DNA of 64,000 bases from JADKAV01 sp963818505 (lineage in GTDB: Bacteria; Actinomycetota; Actinomycetes; S36-B12; UBA10799), in NCBI GenBank assembly GCA_963818505.1, contig CAWFSJ010000005.1, forward strand, positions 1,116,001 to 1,180,000, in the 5' to 3' direction. Position 1 is the stretch's first letter. The number at the start of each line of letters is the position of its first letter. A program made the translations under genes and the position numbers. This document shows positions 43,186 through 53,002 of the stretch, piece after piece. The notes below the pieces were generated by a model that searched no databases, was not told where the DNA came from, and saw nothing but the letters and a program-made list of their open reading frames with translations.

Positions 43186-44340
43186 ATGCCGGATCTGCGC
43201 GATGATGAAGGTGTGTCCGCAGGCCGTCGGCAAGGACAGCAGACCGGGGCAACCGTGGTCGCCCGGTCCGCCCGACGGCCCTACCTGGACAACCTCAAAG
43301 TCGTTCTTGTGTCGGCGGTCATCCTCGGGCACGTCTTCATCACCTACGGCGACATCGGATCGTGGGCCTACCGGGAGACCTCGGACAACGATGTCTTCCT
43401 GGTCGTGGCAGCACTGGTGGTCTCGCTCGGGTCGCTGTTCGCGATGGGGCTCTTCTTCCTGATCGCGGGGCTTCTCACTCCACGATCGCTTGCCAAGAAG
43501 GGCACCCGCGGGTTCCTGCGTGACCGTTCAGTGCGCCTCGGGGTGCCGTTCCTGGCATACCTGGTCCTGTACCCACTGGTGGTGTGGCTCGCTGGCGACG
43601 AGTCGTGGTCGGCGGTGGCCTCGGATCAATGGCGGGAGTGGACGCCCGGGCCGCTGTGGTTCGTGCTTGTGCTTCTGATCTACTCGGGCGGGTACGCCTG
43701 GTGGCGCGCTCGGCGTCCCACCCGTCCGTCCGACGGCCCCTTGCGCCCACGGCTGCTGGTGTGGCTGGCAGTGGCCATCGGGGCGAGTACGGTGCTCGTG
43801 CGTCTGGTGTTCCCGATCAACTCCGACCAGATCTTCTCGCTGCATCTGTGGCAGTGGCCGCAATGCCTGGGACTGTTCGTGTTGGGTATCGCGTGTGCCG
43901 AGAACGGCTGGGCGGACCCGGTGAGCGACGGGATGCGTCGTGGTGCGGGACTTGTGGCGCTGATCGGCGTGCTGAGCATGGTGGCCGGTTTCGCGGCCAG
44001 CCCGGACTCGTTCGAGCCGTTCGCAGGTGGGCTGCACTGGCAGGCGCTGCTGACCGCCGCGTGTGAGGCGACCATTGCAGTGGGTCTGTCGATCTGGCTG
44101 CTCGGGTACTTCCAGAGGCACCACGACAGGTCGAGCCCGATGCGGGCGGCGCTAGGACGCTCGGCCTTCGGGGCCTACGTGGTGCAGGTGCCGGTGGTGG
44201 TGGTGATCGCGCTGCTGCTCGCGCCCGCACCGCTGGCCCCTGAGTTCAAGTTCCTGATCGTCGCGCCGCTGGCCTGGACTGCGTGCTTCGGGCTGGCCTG
44301 GCACCTGACCCGGCTGCCCGGGTTGCGCAAGGTGCTGTGA
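43186..44340 (+). CDS. Acyltransferase-3 family membrane protein
   Basis: 384 aa from ATG 43186. About ten membrane segments; the family His and Arg lie in VILGHVFITY and FLRDRSVRLGVPFL. It should transfer an acyl group to a sugar or lipid on the envelope. The soluble N-terminal 30 residues precede PYLDNLKVVLVSAV, the normal start of the domain. Confidence 0.88.
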   Translation: MPDLRDDEGVSAGRRQGQQTGATVVARSARRPYLDNLKVVLVSAVILGHVFITYGDIGSWAYRETSDNDVFLVVAALVVSLGSLFAMGLFFLIAGLLTPRSLAKKGTRGFLRDRSVRLGVPFLAYLVLYPLVVWLAGDESWSAVASDQWREWTPGPLWFVLVLLIYSGGYAWWRARRPTRPSDGPLRPRLLVWLAVAIGASTVLVRLVFPINSDQIFSLHLWQWPQCLGLFVLGIACAENGWADPVSDGMRRGAGLVALIGVLSMVAGFAASPDSFEPFAGGLHWQALLTAACEATIAVGLSIWLLGYFQRHHDRSSPMRAALGRSAFGAYVVQVPVVVVIALLLAPAPLAPEFKFLIVAPLAWTACFGLAWHLTRLPGLRKVL

Positions 44341-44696
44341 GTTCTGCTGCAATTGCACGACTTCCTACGCGGATGCAGGTTCGTGGATCTTCACAATGCG
44401 GGGTGTGGTTGGGGTCGGAATCCTCCGGCTTCGTGAAGCGCCCCAGGTTCTGAAGCCAACCTTTGCGGAAAACAGGCAAGTAGATTGTCGGAAAACCACA
44501 AGGGTTCCCAGCGCCCACTCGACCCGCCGACAAGCTTTGCGGAAGACAGGCAAGGAGATCGCCTGAATACCGTAAAGGTCCCCAAGGCCAGCTGGACCGC
44601 GGCGGCTACACCCTCAACTGTGAAGAGCTCGTTTCGTGGCGCTGGGCCAGCGACGGCGCAACCGTCCTGAGCCCGAGCCTCATCCGCCAGGTCGCC
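44341..44696. other. Intergenic region with a 74-bp-spaced imperfect duplication
   Basis: A 356-bp stretch between convergent gene ends. Segments 44461-44510 and 44535-44583 are about 75% alike (both start ctttgcggaa-acaggcaag and end in a ggttccca/ggtcccca box), a decayed tandem duplication with period 74. No RBS-supported gene is seen on either strand. Confidence 0.7.
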
Positions 44697-46514
44697 TCAG
44701 CGAATCCGCCAGGTCCGTGTCCAGGTCACCGGTGTCACGCCCGGCCCGTTGGCGCGGATCAACACCGTGATCTTCCCCATCGGCGTCTTGCGGGTCTGGA
44801 TCCGCACCGTGGACGCGGTCTTGGCGACAGTGGCCCGCTTCCTGGTCTTCGCGGGCGTGACCCCCACTGTGATGCGGGCCTTCTGTCCCGGGCCGACCCG
44901 GACTTTTCGCACTAGCACGGTCCGGCCGCTGCGGGGTACAGCCTTCTTGGCCGACCGTGCCGTGACCTTCAGAGTGGCTGTCGGCAGGACCGGTGGCGGG
45001 CCCGGATCCGGCGGCTTCGGGTCACCCAGGACGAGGTAGGCGCTGCCAGCATCGATCCGGTCACCCGGGTTGGCCAGGGGTGCGCCGATCAGGACGTCGC
45101 CACTGCCGTCGCCGTTGACGTCTCCAGCACCGGCCACGGACGTGGCGCTCTCGTCGCCGGGTGCGGCGCCGTCGATGCGGACCCCGGCGGCACCGAGGGA
45201 GGCAAGGTCGAGTTGCGGGGTCGACAAGCCCCCGTACACCGCGTACGCCGAGCCGGCCCGATCGCGTCCATTCGGGTCGGCGAACCGGGCGCCGATCAGT
45301 ACGTCGGGCCGCTGGTCCCGGTTCACGTCGCCGATCCCCGCCACCGACCACCCGGCCATCTCGCCGGCTGCGGCCCCGTCCAACCGCACGGCTGCCGGTC
45401 CGGGCGCCGCGAGGTTGACCACTGTGCGGCTGGCGGCTCCGAACACCAGGTGGGCGGACCCCGCCTGGCTGACCGCGTGCGGGCTCGCGTTGTGGGCGCT
45501 CACGATCACGTCGTGGAAACCGTCGGCGTTGAGGTCCCCGGCGCCGGCGACCGCGAAGCCGGCGTTGTCCGAGGCTGCTGCGCCGTCGATCCGGAATCCC
45601 TGCGCCGTCGACAAAGCGCCCAGGTCGACCGTATGCCCGGGGCCGTAGATGACATAGCCCGCGCCCGCACCGTTTCCGTTGGCATCCACGCCGCGGGCTC
45701 CGACGATGACATCGTCGAAACCGTCGTTGTTCACGTCACCCGCCCCCGCCACAGCGCCGGCGAAGTCGACGGCCGCACCACCTTCGATGGCGAAGCCCCA
45801 AGGGCCGGCTGACCCGAGATCCACGGGCTTGGGCTCAGCGCTGCCGTAGACGACGAACGCTCCACCCGAGTAGTTGCCGTTCGGATCCAGGAACGTCGAC
45901 CCCAGGATGACGTCGTCGTAGCCGTCGTGGTTGACATCCCCGGCGCCGGCCACCTCGGCACCGATGTGGTCCTCGCTGTTCGCGCCCTCGATCCGCACCC
46001 ACCCCGTGCCCGGCGTTCCCAGGTCGACCGGTCCGGGTGTCTGACTGCCGAAGACGATGTAAGCGCAGCCCTCGTTGCTGCCACCGGGATCAGCCCAGGG
46101 GGCGCCGATGATGACGTCGTCGTAACCGTCGTGGTTGACGTCCCCGGCGTTGGCGACCGCGGAGCCGAGCGCGTCACCGGCGTTCGCCGCTTCGATACGC
46201 AAGCCAGAGGACCCGAGTTCGGCCAGGACACGACTGCTCACTGCCGGGGAGCCGAGAAGGACGAACGCCGCACCGCCCGGCTGGGCCGATGCCGCGCCGA
46301 TGACGATGTCGTCGTAGCCGTCGTGGTTGATGTCCCCGGCCCCGGACACGTCGGTGCCGGCTTGATCCCCGGCCGCGTAGCCGTCGAAGTGGACGAGGTC
46401 GGGTGCAGCGAGGTCAATAGCCGCAGGCATGCCTTGTACGGGTGCGCTCAATATCGCAGTGACCAGCGCAGATATGGCACAGCAGGCCATGATCGTCCGG
46501 CGCGTGTTCGACAT
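44697..46514 (-). CDS. Secreted FG-GAP (integrin alpha-like) repeat protein
   Basis: 605 aa. The signal peptide (TIMACCAISALVTAILSAPVQG) is followed by seven FG-GAP blades, each with a calcium loop such as GDVNHDGYDDVIIGAP, from ~35 to 490: a seven-bladed propeller. A Pro-rich hinge (PPDPGPPPVLPTATL) leads to a Lys/Arg-rich C-terminal domain of ~90 residues. That tail is analogous in position and composition to the tails of the RCC1 and nuclease proteins but differs in sequence. Probably a cell-surface or secreted binding protein. Confidence 0.9.
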   Translation of the reverse strand: MSNTRRTIMACCAISALVTAILSAPVQGMPAAIDLAAPDLVHFDGYAAGDQAGTDVSGAGDINHDGYDDIVIGAASAQPGGAAFVLLGSPAVSSRVLAELGSSGLRIEAANAGDALGSAVANAGDVNHDGYDDVIIGAPWADPGGSNEGCAYIVFGSQTPGPVDLGTPGTGWVRIEGANSEDHIGAEVAGAGDVNHDGYDDVILGSTFLDPNGNYSGGAFVVYGSAEPKPVDLGSAGPWGFAIEGGAAVDFAGAVAGAGDVNNDGFDDVIVGARGVDANGNGAGAGYVIYGPGHTVDLGALSTAQGFRIDGAAASDNAGFAVAGAGDLNADGFHDVIVSAHNASPHAVSQAGSAHLVFGAASRTVVNLAAPGPAAVRLDGAAAGEMAGWSVAGIGDVNRDQRPDVLIGARFADPNGRDRAGSAYAVYGGLSTPQLDLASLGAAGVRIDGAAPGDESATSVAGAGDVNGDGSGDVLIGAPLANPGDRIDAGSAYLVLGDPKPPDPGPPPVLPTATLKVTARSAKKAVPRSGRTVLVRKVRVGPGQKARITVGVTPAKTRKRATVAKTASTVRIQTRKTPMGKITVLIRANGPGVTPVTWTRTWRIR

Positions 46515-46566
46515 GAACCACCCCCAGTGGTCTTGTCCGAACCTGTATTCAGTCTACGCCGCGGCC

Positions 46567-47115
46567 CTATAGCGCCTGGTGTTCTTCGGCCCAGGCCTTG
46601 AGCACTTTCTTGCGGGCCCGCGCGGAGAGTCGGTCGATGTAGAGCATCCCCTCGAGGTGGTCGTATTCGTGCTGCAGACACCGTGCGAGCAGTCCGTCGC
46701 CCGACGCCTCGACCGGGGCGCCGGTGTGGTCGAAGCCGGTGACCGTTGCGAAGTCAGGCCGGGCCAGGGGGTGGAACTGGTGGCGCACCGACAGGCAGCC
46801 CTCATCGTCGGAGTCGAGGCGGCGTTGGGCCGGGGGGATCAGGGTGGGATTGATCATCACGCCGCGGTGGTAGACCTGTTTGTCGTCCGGGCAGTCGTAC
46901 ACGAAGACGCGTAGGCCCACGCCGATCTGATTGGCGGCCAGACCCACACCGTCGGCTGCGTACATGCTGGCGAACATGTCGGCCAGCAGCTGGTGCAACG
47001 ACTCGTCGAATTGCGTGATCTCCGCGCACCGGGTGGACAGCACTGGATCGCCCACCTGCACGATGGGGTGGACTGTGCCCTCGACGCCGAGGTAGCCGGT
47101 CTCGCGTTCAGTCAT
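46567..47115 (-). CDS. def: Peptide deformylase
   Basis: 182 aa. Removes the formyl group from nascent N-terminal Met. All three motifs are intact: GVGLAANQIG, EGCLSV (metal Cys) and HEYDH (metal His and catalytic Glu). The C-terminal tail KKVLKAWAEEHQAL is usual for actinobacterial PDFs. Monocistronic or paired with the SRPBCC gene upstream (42 bp gap). Confidence 0.96.
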   Translation of the reverse strand: MTERETGYLGVEGTVHPIVQVGDPVLSTRCAEITQFDESLHQLLADMFASMYAADGVGLAANQIGVGLRVFVYDCPDDKQVYHRGVMINPTLIPPAQRRLDSDDEGCLSVRHQFHPLARPDFATVTGFDHTGAPVEASGDGLLARCLQHEYDHLEGMLYIDRLSARARKKVLKAWAEEHQAL

Positions 47116-47157
47116 CTCGGGTTTCAGACTAGTGCGTCGACTTACACCTTCTGCGCC

Positions 47158-47619
47158 TCACTTGCGCAACTGCGCGGCCTCGGCGATGTCCACGAGGTCC
47201 TGCTGCATGAGTTTGCGCGTACTGCCCTCCATGATCTTGCCCACGACCACGCCCAGGGTCTTGTTGAGCATCCCGGAGGCCTCGGCGTCGAAGTGCATGG
47301 ACAGCACACAGGCGTCCTCGCCGTTCAGTTCCACGGACATGCGCGAGGTGTAGACGACCTTGCCGTGGTGGGCCTCGGTGTCGTACGAACGGCCCGGCTC
47401 AACCGCCGTGACGGTCATCTCCTCGGTCGCGGACTTGCCGAACATGACGCGGGTCTCACGCCACCGGGTGCCCACCCCGAATTCCTGGTCAGCGGTGAGG
47501 ACCTGCACAGACTCGATACCCGAGATGAACTGCGGGCAGTGTTCGATGTCCGTGATCGGCTTCCACACCACGTCGGCTGGTGCGGCGACATCCTGGTGAA
47601 TCTCAATCGGGCCAGGCAT
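47158..47619 (-). CDS. SRPBCC family protein (polyketide cyclase/dehydrase-like)
   Basis: 153 aa START-like fold: IEIHQDVAAPADVVWKPITDIEHCPQF at the N terminus, WRETRVMF in the middle and a long C-terminal helix (KTLGVVVGKIMEGSTRKLMQQD). It likely binds a hydrophobic ligand; function unknown. Confidence 0.85.
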   Translation of the reverse strand: MPGPIEIHQDVAAPADVVWKPITDIEHCPQFISGIESVQVLTADQEFGVGTRWRETRVMFGKSATEEMTVTAVEPGRSYDTEAHHGKVVYTSRMSVELNGEDACVLSMHFDAEASGMLNKTLGVVVGKIMEGSTRKLMQQDLVDIAEAAQLRK

Positions 47620-47717
47620 GGGGTAATCCTGTCACCTCCAGTGGGTGACCGACCAGAGGCAGGATGATCGACGGGTACCGTTGCTGCAGATTGACCCGAC
47701 AACCACACGGAGACCGC

Positions 47718-49421
47718 ATGGCCACGGCCACCGAAACGCCGCCAGCTGTTCAGAAGGCCCCCTCCTCTTCGCCCAAGGTCTTCTCGCTGCGGTTCAGCGG
47801 CGTCGGGATGGCGTTCGCGGCGCTTTTCTTCGCCTTCTCGCTATTCCCCTCTTTGCTGCCCCGGGCCGGCTACGTCCAGGGGATCGCCTCGGGCATCACG
47901 ATCGCGATCGGGTACCTGATTGGTGTCGGGGTGCAGACACTGTGGCGATACCTGGAGATCCCGACCCCGCGGCCCTCGATCACCAAGTGGCTCAAGGGTG
48001 CGGCCTATGTCTTTCTGGCGCTGGTCGTCGTCTCCGCTGCGTGGCAGTTCGTCGGATGGCAGAACGAGGTTCGCCGCATCTTCGACAAGCCGGCCGTTTC
48101 GCCCACCATGTGGCCGATCATCCTGCTGGTCACCGTGGTTGTCGCCGGGCTGATCCTGATCATCGCGCGCTCCCTGCGCAAACTCGCGGTCTTCGGTACC
48201 CGCTTGCTCGCGCGCGTCCTCCCGCCACGGTTGGCGCAGGGTGTCAGCGTCGGGGTGATCGTGGTTCTGCTGTGGTCGTTGGTCACCGGTGTGCTGGTCC
48301 GCGGCTTCTTCGACGGTGCGAACGCCATGTTCTCGGTGCGTGACACCGCCACCACCGAAGGCACCGTGCAGACCACCTCGACGCTGCGTTCGGGTGGGTC
48401 GGAGTCGTTGGTGAGCTGGGAGTCGCTGGGTCGCAAGGGCCGCGACTTCACCGGCACCGGGCCGACGGTCGAGCAGATCAATGAGTTCACCGGCGGCGGG
48501 GCCATCGAGCCGATCCGCGCGTACGTCGGTCTGGACACCGAACCCACGTTGCAGGGCCGGGCGGATCTGCTGCTCGAGGAGTTGAAGCGGACCGGCGCCT
48601 TCGACCGCGAGGTGCTCGTCGTGGCGACCACCACCGGTACCGGCTTCCTGGACCCGATGGCCGTCGATCCGGTCGAGTACATGTGGAACGGCGACACGGC
48701 CATCGCTGGTGTGCAGTACTCGTTCCTTCCGAGTTGGATCTCGCTGCTGGCTGACCAGCAGGCTGTCAGGGAGACCTCGCGGACGGTGTTCAACACCGTC
48801 CACGACTACTGGTCGACGCTACCGGCGGACTCGCGGCCGCAGTTGTACCTCTATGGGCTGTCGCTGGGCTCGTACGGCGTGGAGAGCATTCTCACCTCGG
48901 TCAACCTGGTCAATGAACCCATCGACGGGGCGTTCATGTCCGGACCGCCCTTCGTCAACCCCCTGCACGACGAACTCGAGGCCGACCGCAACCCCGACAG
49001 CCCGGCGTGGTTGCCGACTTTCGAGGACGGTCGGACGGTTCAATTCACCTCGTCCGGTTCTGAGATCGACGATGTCATGACGGCGGACTGGGGACCGACC
49101 CGGCTGGTGTACCTGCAGCATTCGTCGGACCCCGTTGTGTTCTTCAGCCAGGACCTCGCGTTCGAGGAGCCGGAGTGGCTGCTCGAGGGGCAACGCGGCC
49201 CGGACATCTCCGCCGAGATGACCTGGGTGCCGATCGTGACGATGTGGCAGGTCGCCTTGGATCTGCCGGCCGCGGGATCGGTGCCGGTCGGGCACGGTCA
49301 TATGTACTCACCGCAGTCCAACGCGGAGGCATGGGCCGCGATGACCCAGCCACCGGGATGGACTGCGGAGGACACGAAGCAACTGGTTACGGTGATGCAG
49401 GCCCAGGGCACCGCGCAGTAG
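47718..49421 (+). CDS. Membrane-anchored alpha/beta-hydrolase family protein (DUF2319-like)
   Basis: 567 aa from ATG 47718. Four to five membrane helices fill the first ~210 residues; the rest is a hydrolase domain with nucleophile elbow GLSLGSYGVES, an SSDPVVFF segment near the acid and HGHMYSPQSN near the base. Family members are actinobacterial integral-membrane hydrolases of unknown substrate. Confidence 0.85.
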   Translation: MATATETPPAVQKAPSSSPKVFSLRFSGVGMAFAALFFAFSLFPSLLPRAGYVQGIASGITIAIGYLIGVGVQTLWRYLEIPTPRPSITKWLKGAAYVFLALVVVSAAWQFVGWQNEVRRIFDKPAVSPTMWPIILLVTVVVAGLILIIARSLRKLAVFGTRLLARVLPPRLAQGVSVGVIVVLLWSLVTGVLVRGFFDGANAMFSVRDTATTEGTVQTTSTLRSGGSESLVSWESLGRKGRDFTGTGPTVEQINEFTGGGAIEPIRAYVGLDTEPTLQGRADLLLEELKRTGAFDREVLVVATTTGTGFLDPMAVDPVEYMWNGDTAIAGVQYSFLPSWISLLADQQAVRETSRTVFNTVHDYWSTLPADSRPQLYLYGLSLGSYGVESILTSVNLVNEPIDGAFMSGPPFVNPLHDELEADRNPDSPAWLPTFEDGRTVQFTSSGSEIDDVMTADWGPTRLVYLQHSSDPVVFFSQDLAFEEPEWLLEGQRGPDISAEMTWVPIVTMWQVALDLPAAGSVPVGHGHMYSPQSNAEAWAAMTQPPGWTAEDTKQLVTVMQAQGTAQ

Positions 49422-49846
49422 TCCGGCGTGCCCGGCGTTGGTGGGGTTCACACAGTTAAGTGGGGCCCGTCGGACGCTGCAGTTCGCGTGCCTTTCCGCG
49501 GGCAGGTTGTGTGGGTGTCGCTGTCCAGAAAGAACTCCGTGTTGAGCGACGTCGGCGGGAAGTAGTGTTTGCCCCCCCACCGCGAACGGGGGCCTTCCGC
49601 AACTGCACGTGTATCCGCTGGACCCCGTGCCAGCGGCTCGAAGACCGGGTGTCGCGGTAGTCGTTTGGCGAAGTCCCGAGTCGTCCTTCAGCTCGCAGAG
49701 GTGTACCAGTCGCTGCGCTGCCATCCGGGTTGAGCCAGGGCCACACTCGCGCGTGGCTCCTTGTGCGTGCTCCCCGACAACTTCCCCCTCCGGGCGCGAT
49801 GCGTGCGCTGATCGTCTACTTTGACCGCGCCCCGCGGCATCGGCAG
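49422..49846. other. Intergenic region, 425 bp
   Basis: No gene with an RBS is recognisable. The segment 49438-49466 (gttggtggggttcacacagt and on) is a degenerate copy, in reverse orientation, of the 19-bp repeats at 41380-41432. Otherwise I see nothing. Confidence 0.6.
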
Positions 49847-52177
49847 TCACACCACCGGGATCCACACCAGCCGAAGGTCGGTGACCCGGATCTGGGTGCG
49901 CTTCAAGGCCACCTCGATGGGCTCGATGCTGGCGGCCTTGGCCTCCCACTCGGCGTGCAATGCGGCCAGTTCGCCGGTGAGTTCGGTCTCCAGGTCCTGC
50001 ATCTGCGCGTGGACATCGCCCACCTTCGCCTGGGCGGTCTGCGCCCGGGCGTTCGCGTTCTGGGTCCGCCGGGCGGCGGCACTGATCGACGAGACCGAAC
50101 GCCTCCCGCTCAAGAACCCGCCCAGCACTGAGGCCGCTGAGTCCATGATCGAGGAACTGGCGGCGGCACTGGCCTGCTGGGCCTGGCTGGACGCGGTGTT
50201 CAGTCGCGTCTGCAACGTGCGCAACTTGGTTTCGTATTTGGTTCGCAGAACCACCGCCTTCTTGTCGGCTTCGGCCATCGCGGCCTGCTGGCATCGCACC
50301 GCGAAGTCCTCCGGTGACTCGCCGGCGCGTGAGTAGAGCTTGAGGTCGGGGTTGTGCTGGATCTGCATCGCCTCGCTGGCGACCAGGTGATCGGCGAGGT
50401 CCTTCTGCAGAGTTGTCCAATAGGTCTTCTGCCCGATCTTCGCCGCCGGGATCACGTACCGGGCGTTGGCAGGCGCTGTAGCCAACAGGTCGCGGTCGTC
50501 GTAGTCGACGGCCAGTGGGCTCATCGAAACGGTCTGCTCGGGCAGTGGGTGGATGACCGCTTCGTACTCCTCGTCGTGGGTGAGGTCGGCCTTGGCCAAC
50601 TGGTAACGCAAGACCACCCGCGCGACGGCAGCGGCCTCGAGCCGGGGTCCGGTGGATGCCGCGGCCACAGCCCCCACCTGAGCGGCCCATGCCGCGGCCG
50701 GGTCCAGGTAGGACACGGTGGTGCCGTCGGCCACGGCTGGCATGACCGGAGTCTCGTCGTGAGCAGCGGCGGGTTCGGGGACCTCTTCGGGGACCTCTTC
50801 GGGCACGGCTGGCGCTTGGCCAGCGACCGGCGCACTGGCCATCACCTGCTGGATCTGGTCGCGGGTCATCGGCCCGCGCAGGTACGACCGCGCCCAGCGG
50901 GTGGCGAACAGTTCGGGCTGGTTGGCGCCCGCTTTGCGCACGAGGAACTGCCGCTTGCCCAACCCCGAGATCTGCTCGGAGATGGCTTTGACATCGACTC
51001 CGCCCGCCGCGCTCGACATGCCCTCCAGCAAACGCGCCTTGTCGTTCTCGGTGGTCAGCCGCCCGATCAACCAGGTGCCTGCGTTGCTGATGGCCTTGTA
51101 GTCGACGTCCACGGGGTTCTGCGTGCTCAGCACAACACCGACGCCGAACGCGCGCGCCTGCTTCATGAGCAGCATGATCGGCTTCTTCGTCGGGGGGTTG
51201 GCTGTGGGCGGCAGGTAACCCGCGACCTCGTCCATGTAGAGCAGTGCGCGCAGATCCGTGGTCCCGCTCTGCCTGCGCATCCAGGTGACGAACTTGCTCA
51301 ACACCAGCGAGGTGGCGCTCTGCCGGTCCTCGTCCGACAGGTGCGCGGTGGTGACGATGGCGGCGCGGGGCTTGCCGTCGGGGGTCCACAGCATGGAGGC
51401 GATATCGATGGGCTGGCCGGTGATCCAGTTGGCGAAAGTGGGTGCGGCGAGCACCGCATTGAGCCTCATTGCGAAGGCCAGGCGCTCTTTCGGGGGGAAG
51501 AATTCGTCGAGCTCGAACACGCCGAGTTTGCGCATCGGGGGTTGGTTGACGCGGGCCAGCAGGGTCGGCAGGTCGATGTCCTCGCCGGCCGCCCACGCCG
51601 ACGCGATGAGGTTGGACAGCAGGATGTGCTCGCGGCTGCTCAGAGGGTCTGCGCTGATTCCCACCACCGACAGCAGGCTGGTGACGTAGCCCTCGATCTC
51701 GTCGGTGACGACCTCCTGGTCGTCGGTCTGCGGCGCCTGCAGCGACCCGAGGACGTTGAGGGGGATACCGGCATTGCTGCCCGGGGTGTAGATCGCGACG
51801 TCGAACTTGGCCTTGAACTCGGCCATCTGTGGCTCGGCGATTCCCCACGGTGCCAGGCCGTCCTTCCACATCGTGGCCTGCGCGGCGGCGAATTCGGTGA
51901 CCCCGGTGGCTTTGGCTTGGGCCGGGTCGACCCAGGGCTCGAACTCCGGACCGCTCAAGCCCGCGAACACGAGCGCGAGGTTCGTCAGGTCGCCCTTGGG
52001 GTCGATGAGCAGACACGGGACGCCGGCGTTGAGGCACTCCTCGATCAGTCCGATCCCCAGGCCGGTCTTGCCCGACCCGGTCATTCCCACGATCACGGCA
52101 TGGGTGACCAGGTCGTCGGTCGCCACGCTCACGTCGGTGTTGGTCTCGGGTGCGCGCCCGAGGAGCAGTTCAGCCAC
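49847..52177 (-). CDS. HerA-like ATP-binding protein (DUF853-type)
   Basis: 776 aa. Walker A GMTGSGKTG near residue 31, DPKGDLTNL, Walker B LLYMDEVAGYLPP near 335, and STQNPVDVDYKAISNAGTW, the HerA/FtsK-superfamily ATPase core. Residues ~465-640 are a linker domain; ~640-750 a coiled coil (RTKYETKLRTLQTRLNTASS). Probably a hexameric DNA or protein pump of unknown pathway. No nurA-type partner is adjacent. Confidence 0.85.
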   Translation of the reverse strand: MAELLLGRAPETNTDVSVATDDLVTHAVIVGMTGSGKTGLGIGLIEECLNAGVPCLLIDPKGDLTNLALVFAGLSGPEFEPWVDPAQAKATGVTEFAAAQATMWKDGLAPWGIAEPQMAEFKAKFDVAIYTPGSNAGIPLNVLGSLQAPQTDDQEVVTDEIEGYVTSLLSVVGISADPLSSREHILLSNLIASAWAAGEDIDLPTLLARVNQPPMRKLGVFELDEFFPPKERLAFAMRLNAVLAAPTFANWITGQPIDIASMLWTPDGKPRAAIVTTAHLSDEDRQSATSLVLSKFVTWMRRQSGTTDLRALLYMDEVAGYLPPTANPPTKKPIMLLMKQARAFGVGVVLSTQNPVDVDYKAISNAGTWLIGRLTTENDKARLLEGMSSAAGGVDVKAISEQISGLGKRQFLVRKAGANQPELFATRWARSYLRGPMTRDQIQQVMASAPVAGQAPAVPEEVPEEVPEPAAAHDETPVMPAVADGTTVSYLDPAAAWAAQVGAVAAASTGPRLEAAAVARVVLRYQLAKADLTHDEEYEAVIHPLPEQTVSMSPLAVDYDDRDLLATAPANARYVIPAAKIGQKTYWTTLQKDLADHLVASEAMQIQHNPDLKLYSRAGESPEDFAVRCQQAAMAEADKKAVVLRTKYETKLRTLQTRLNTASSQAQQASAAASSSIMDSAASVLGGFLSGRRSVSSISAAARRTQNANARAQTAQAKVGDVHAQMQDLETELTGELAALHAEWEAKAASIEPIEVALKRTQIRVTDLRLVWIPVV

Positions 52178-52236
52178 GGTGTGAATCTACGGTCCGGGCT
52201 GGGGCAGGCCAGTCGGCGGTGGACACCGGGTGACCA

Positions 52237-52887
52237 CTACGCCAGCGTGCGCACCTTGATCGAGACCTCCGCGGACAGGTTGCCTGTCTCATCCTCGGTG
52301 GCCACGGCATACGTGTAGTCGGTGTTCGGGACCAGGCCCGTCTCGACCAGGCCCTTACCGTCCTGGTCAAGCACAAGGTCCCCGGGTTCGGCGCCCGTCC
52401 CGCCCGAGCGGCGCACCTGCACCTGCAGGAAATCCCCATCCGGCGGGTTGGTCCACGCGAGCCGGATGGACGTGGCGCTCACCTGCACCACGCGCAGGTT
52501 CGTGACCGGCCCGGGCGGTGTGACGTCAGGGGGTGTGACGCGGTAACGGAACTGCACCTTGGCCCCGGCCGCCTTGCGCACGCGGACCGTCTGCACGCGG
52601 TCGGTGGCTTTGGCCTTCCCCACCTTCAACGCGGTCAGGGTGTACCGGCCCGGGGACAGGTTCTTCAGGCGCTGCCGACCACTGACCGCGAGCCGCGTGG
52701 AGAAACCCTTCGGCCCAGTGATCTTGACGGTCGCAGGCGTACCCGACGTGCCGGCGACCTTGACGACCAGAGTCCTGCCGGGGATGCGCTCGCTGACTGT
52801 TGTGGCCGTCCCCGGCGCGGTCACCATGCCCATTCCCGGCAGAACTGCCACAACGAGTGCCGCGACCCAGCGTCCGCTGATCATCAT
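52237..52887 (-). CDS. Secreted fibronectin type III domain protein
   Basis: 216 aa from ATG 52887 with GGGAAGGGG upstream. The signal peptide is MMISGRWVAALVVAVLPGMGMVTAPGTA (in part). A beta-rich domain (ATVKITGPKGFSTRLAVSGR) precedes one Fn3 domain (PPGPVTNLRVVQVSATSIRLAW...YTYAVATEDETGN). Likely a secreted adhesion-type protein of unknown ligand. Confidence 0.85.
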   Translation of the reverse strand: MMISGRWVAALVVAVLPGMGMVTAPGTATTVSERIPGRTLVVKVAGTSGTPATVKITGPKGFSTRLAVSGRQRLKNLSPGRYTLTALKVGKAKATDRVQTVRVRKAAGAKVQFRYRVTPPDVTPPGPVTNLRVVQVSATSIRLAWTNPPDGDFLQVQVRRSGGTGAEPGDLVLDQDGKGLVETGLVPNTDYTYAVATEDETGNLSAEVSIKVRTLA

Positions 52888-53002
52888 GGACACCCCTTCC
52901 CGTGGTGATACCAGTTTGCTCCCGAGCGAGGACCTTTGGCCACAAACTGGCGGTGTTTCCCATACTGGCGACACAGTGCACAATGGCGCCGAGGGGGTCC
53001 GT

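Noticed and set aside
49308..52037. 909-codon open frame overlapping the HerA-like gene
   Set aside because: Low-complexity Arg/Pro translation, out of frame with the motif-bearing HerA gene.
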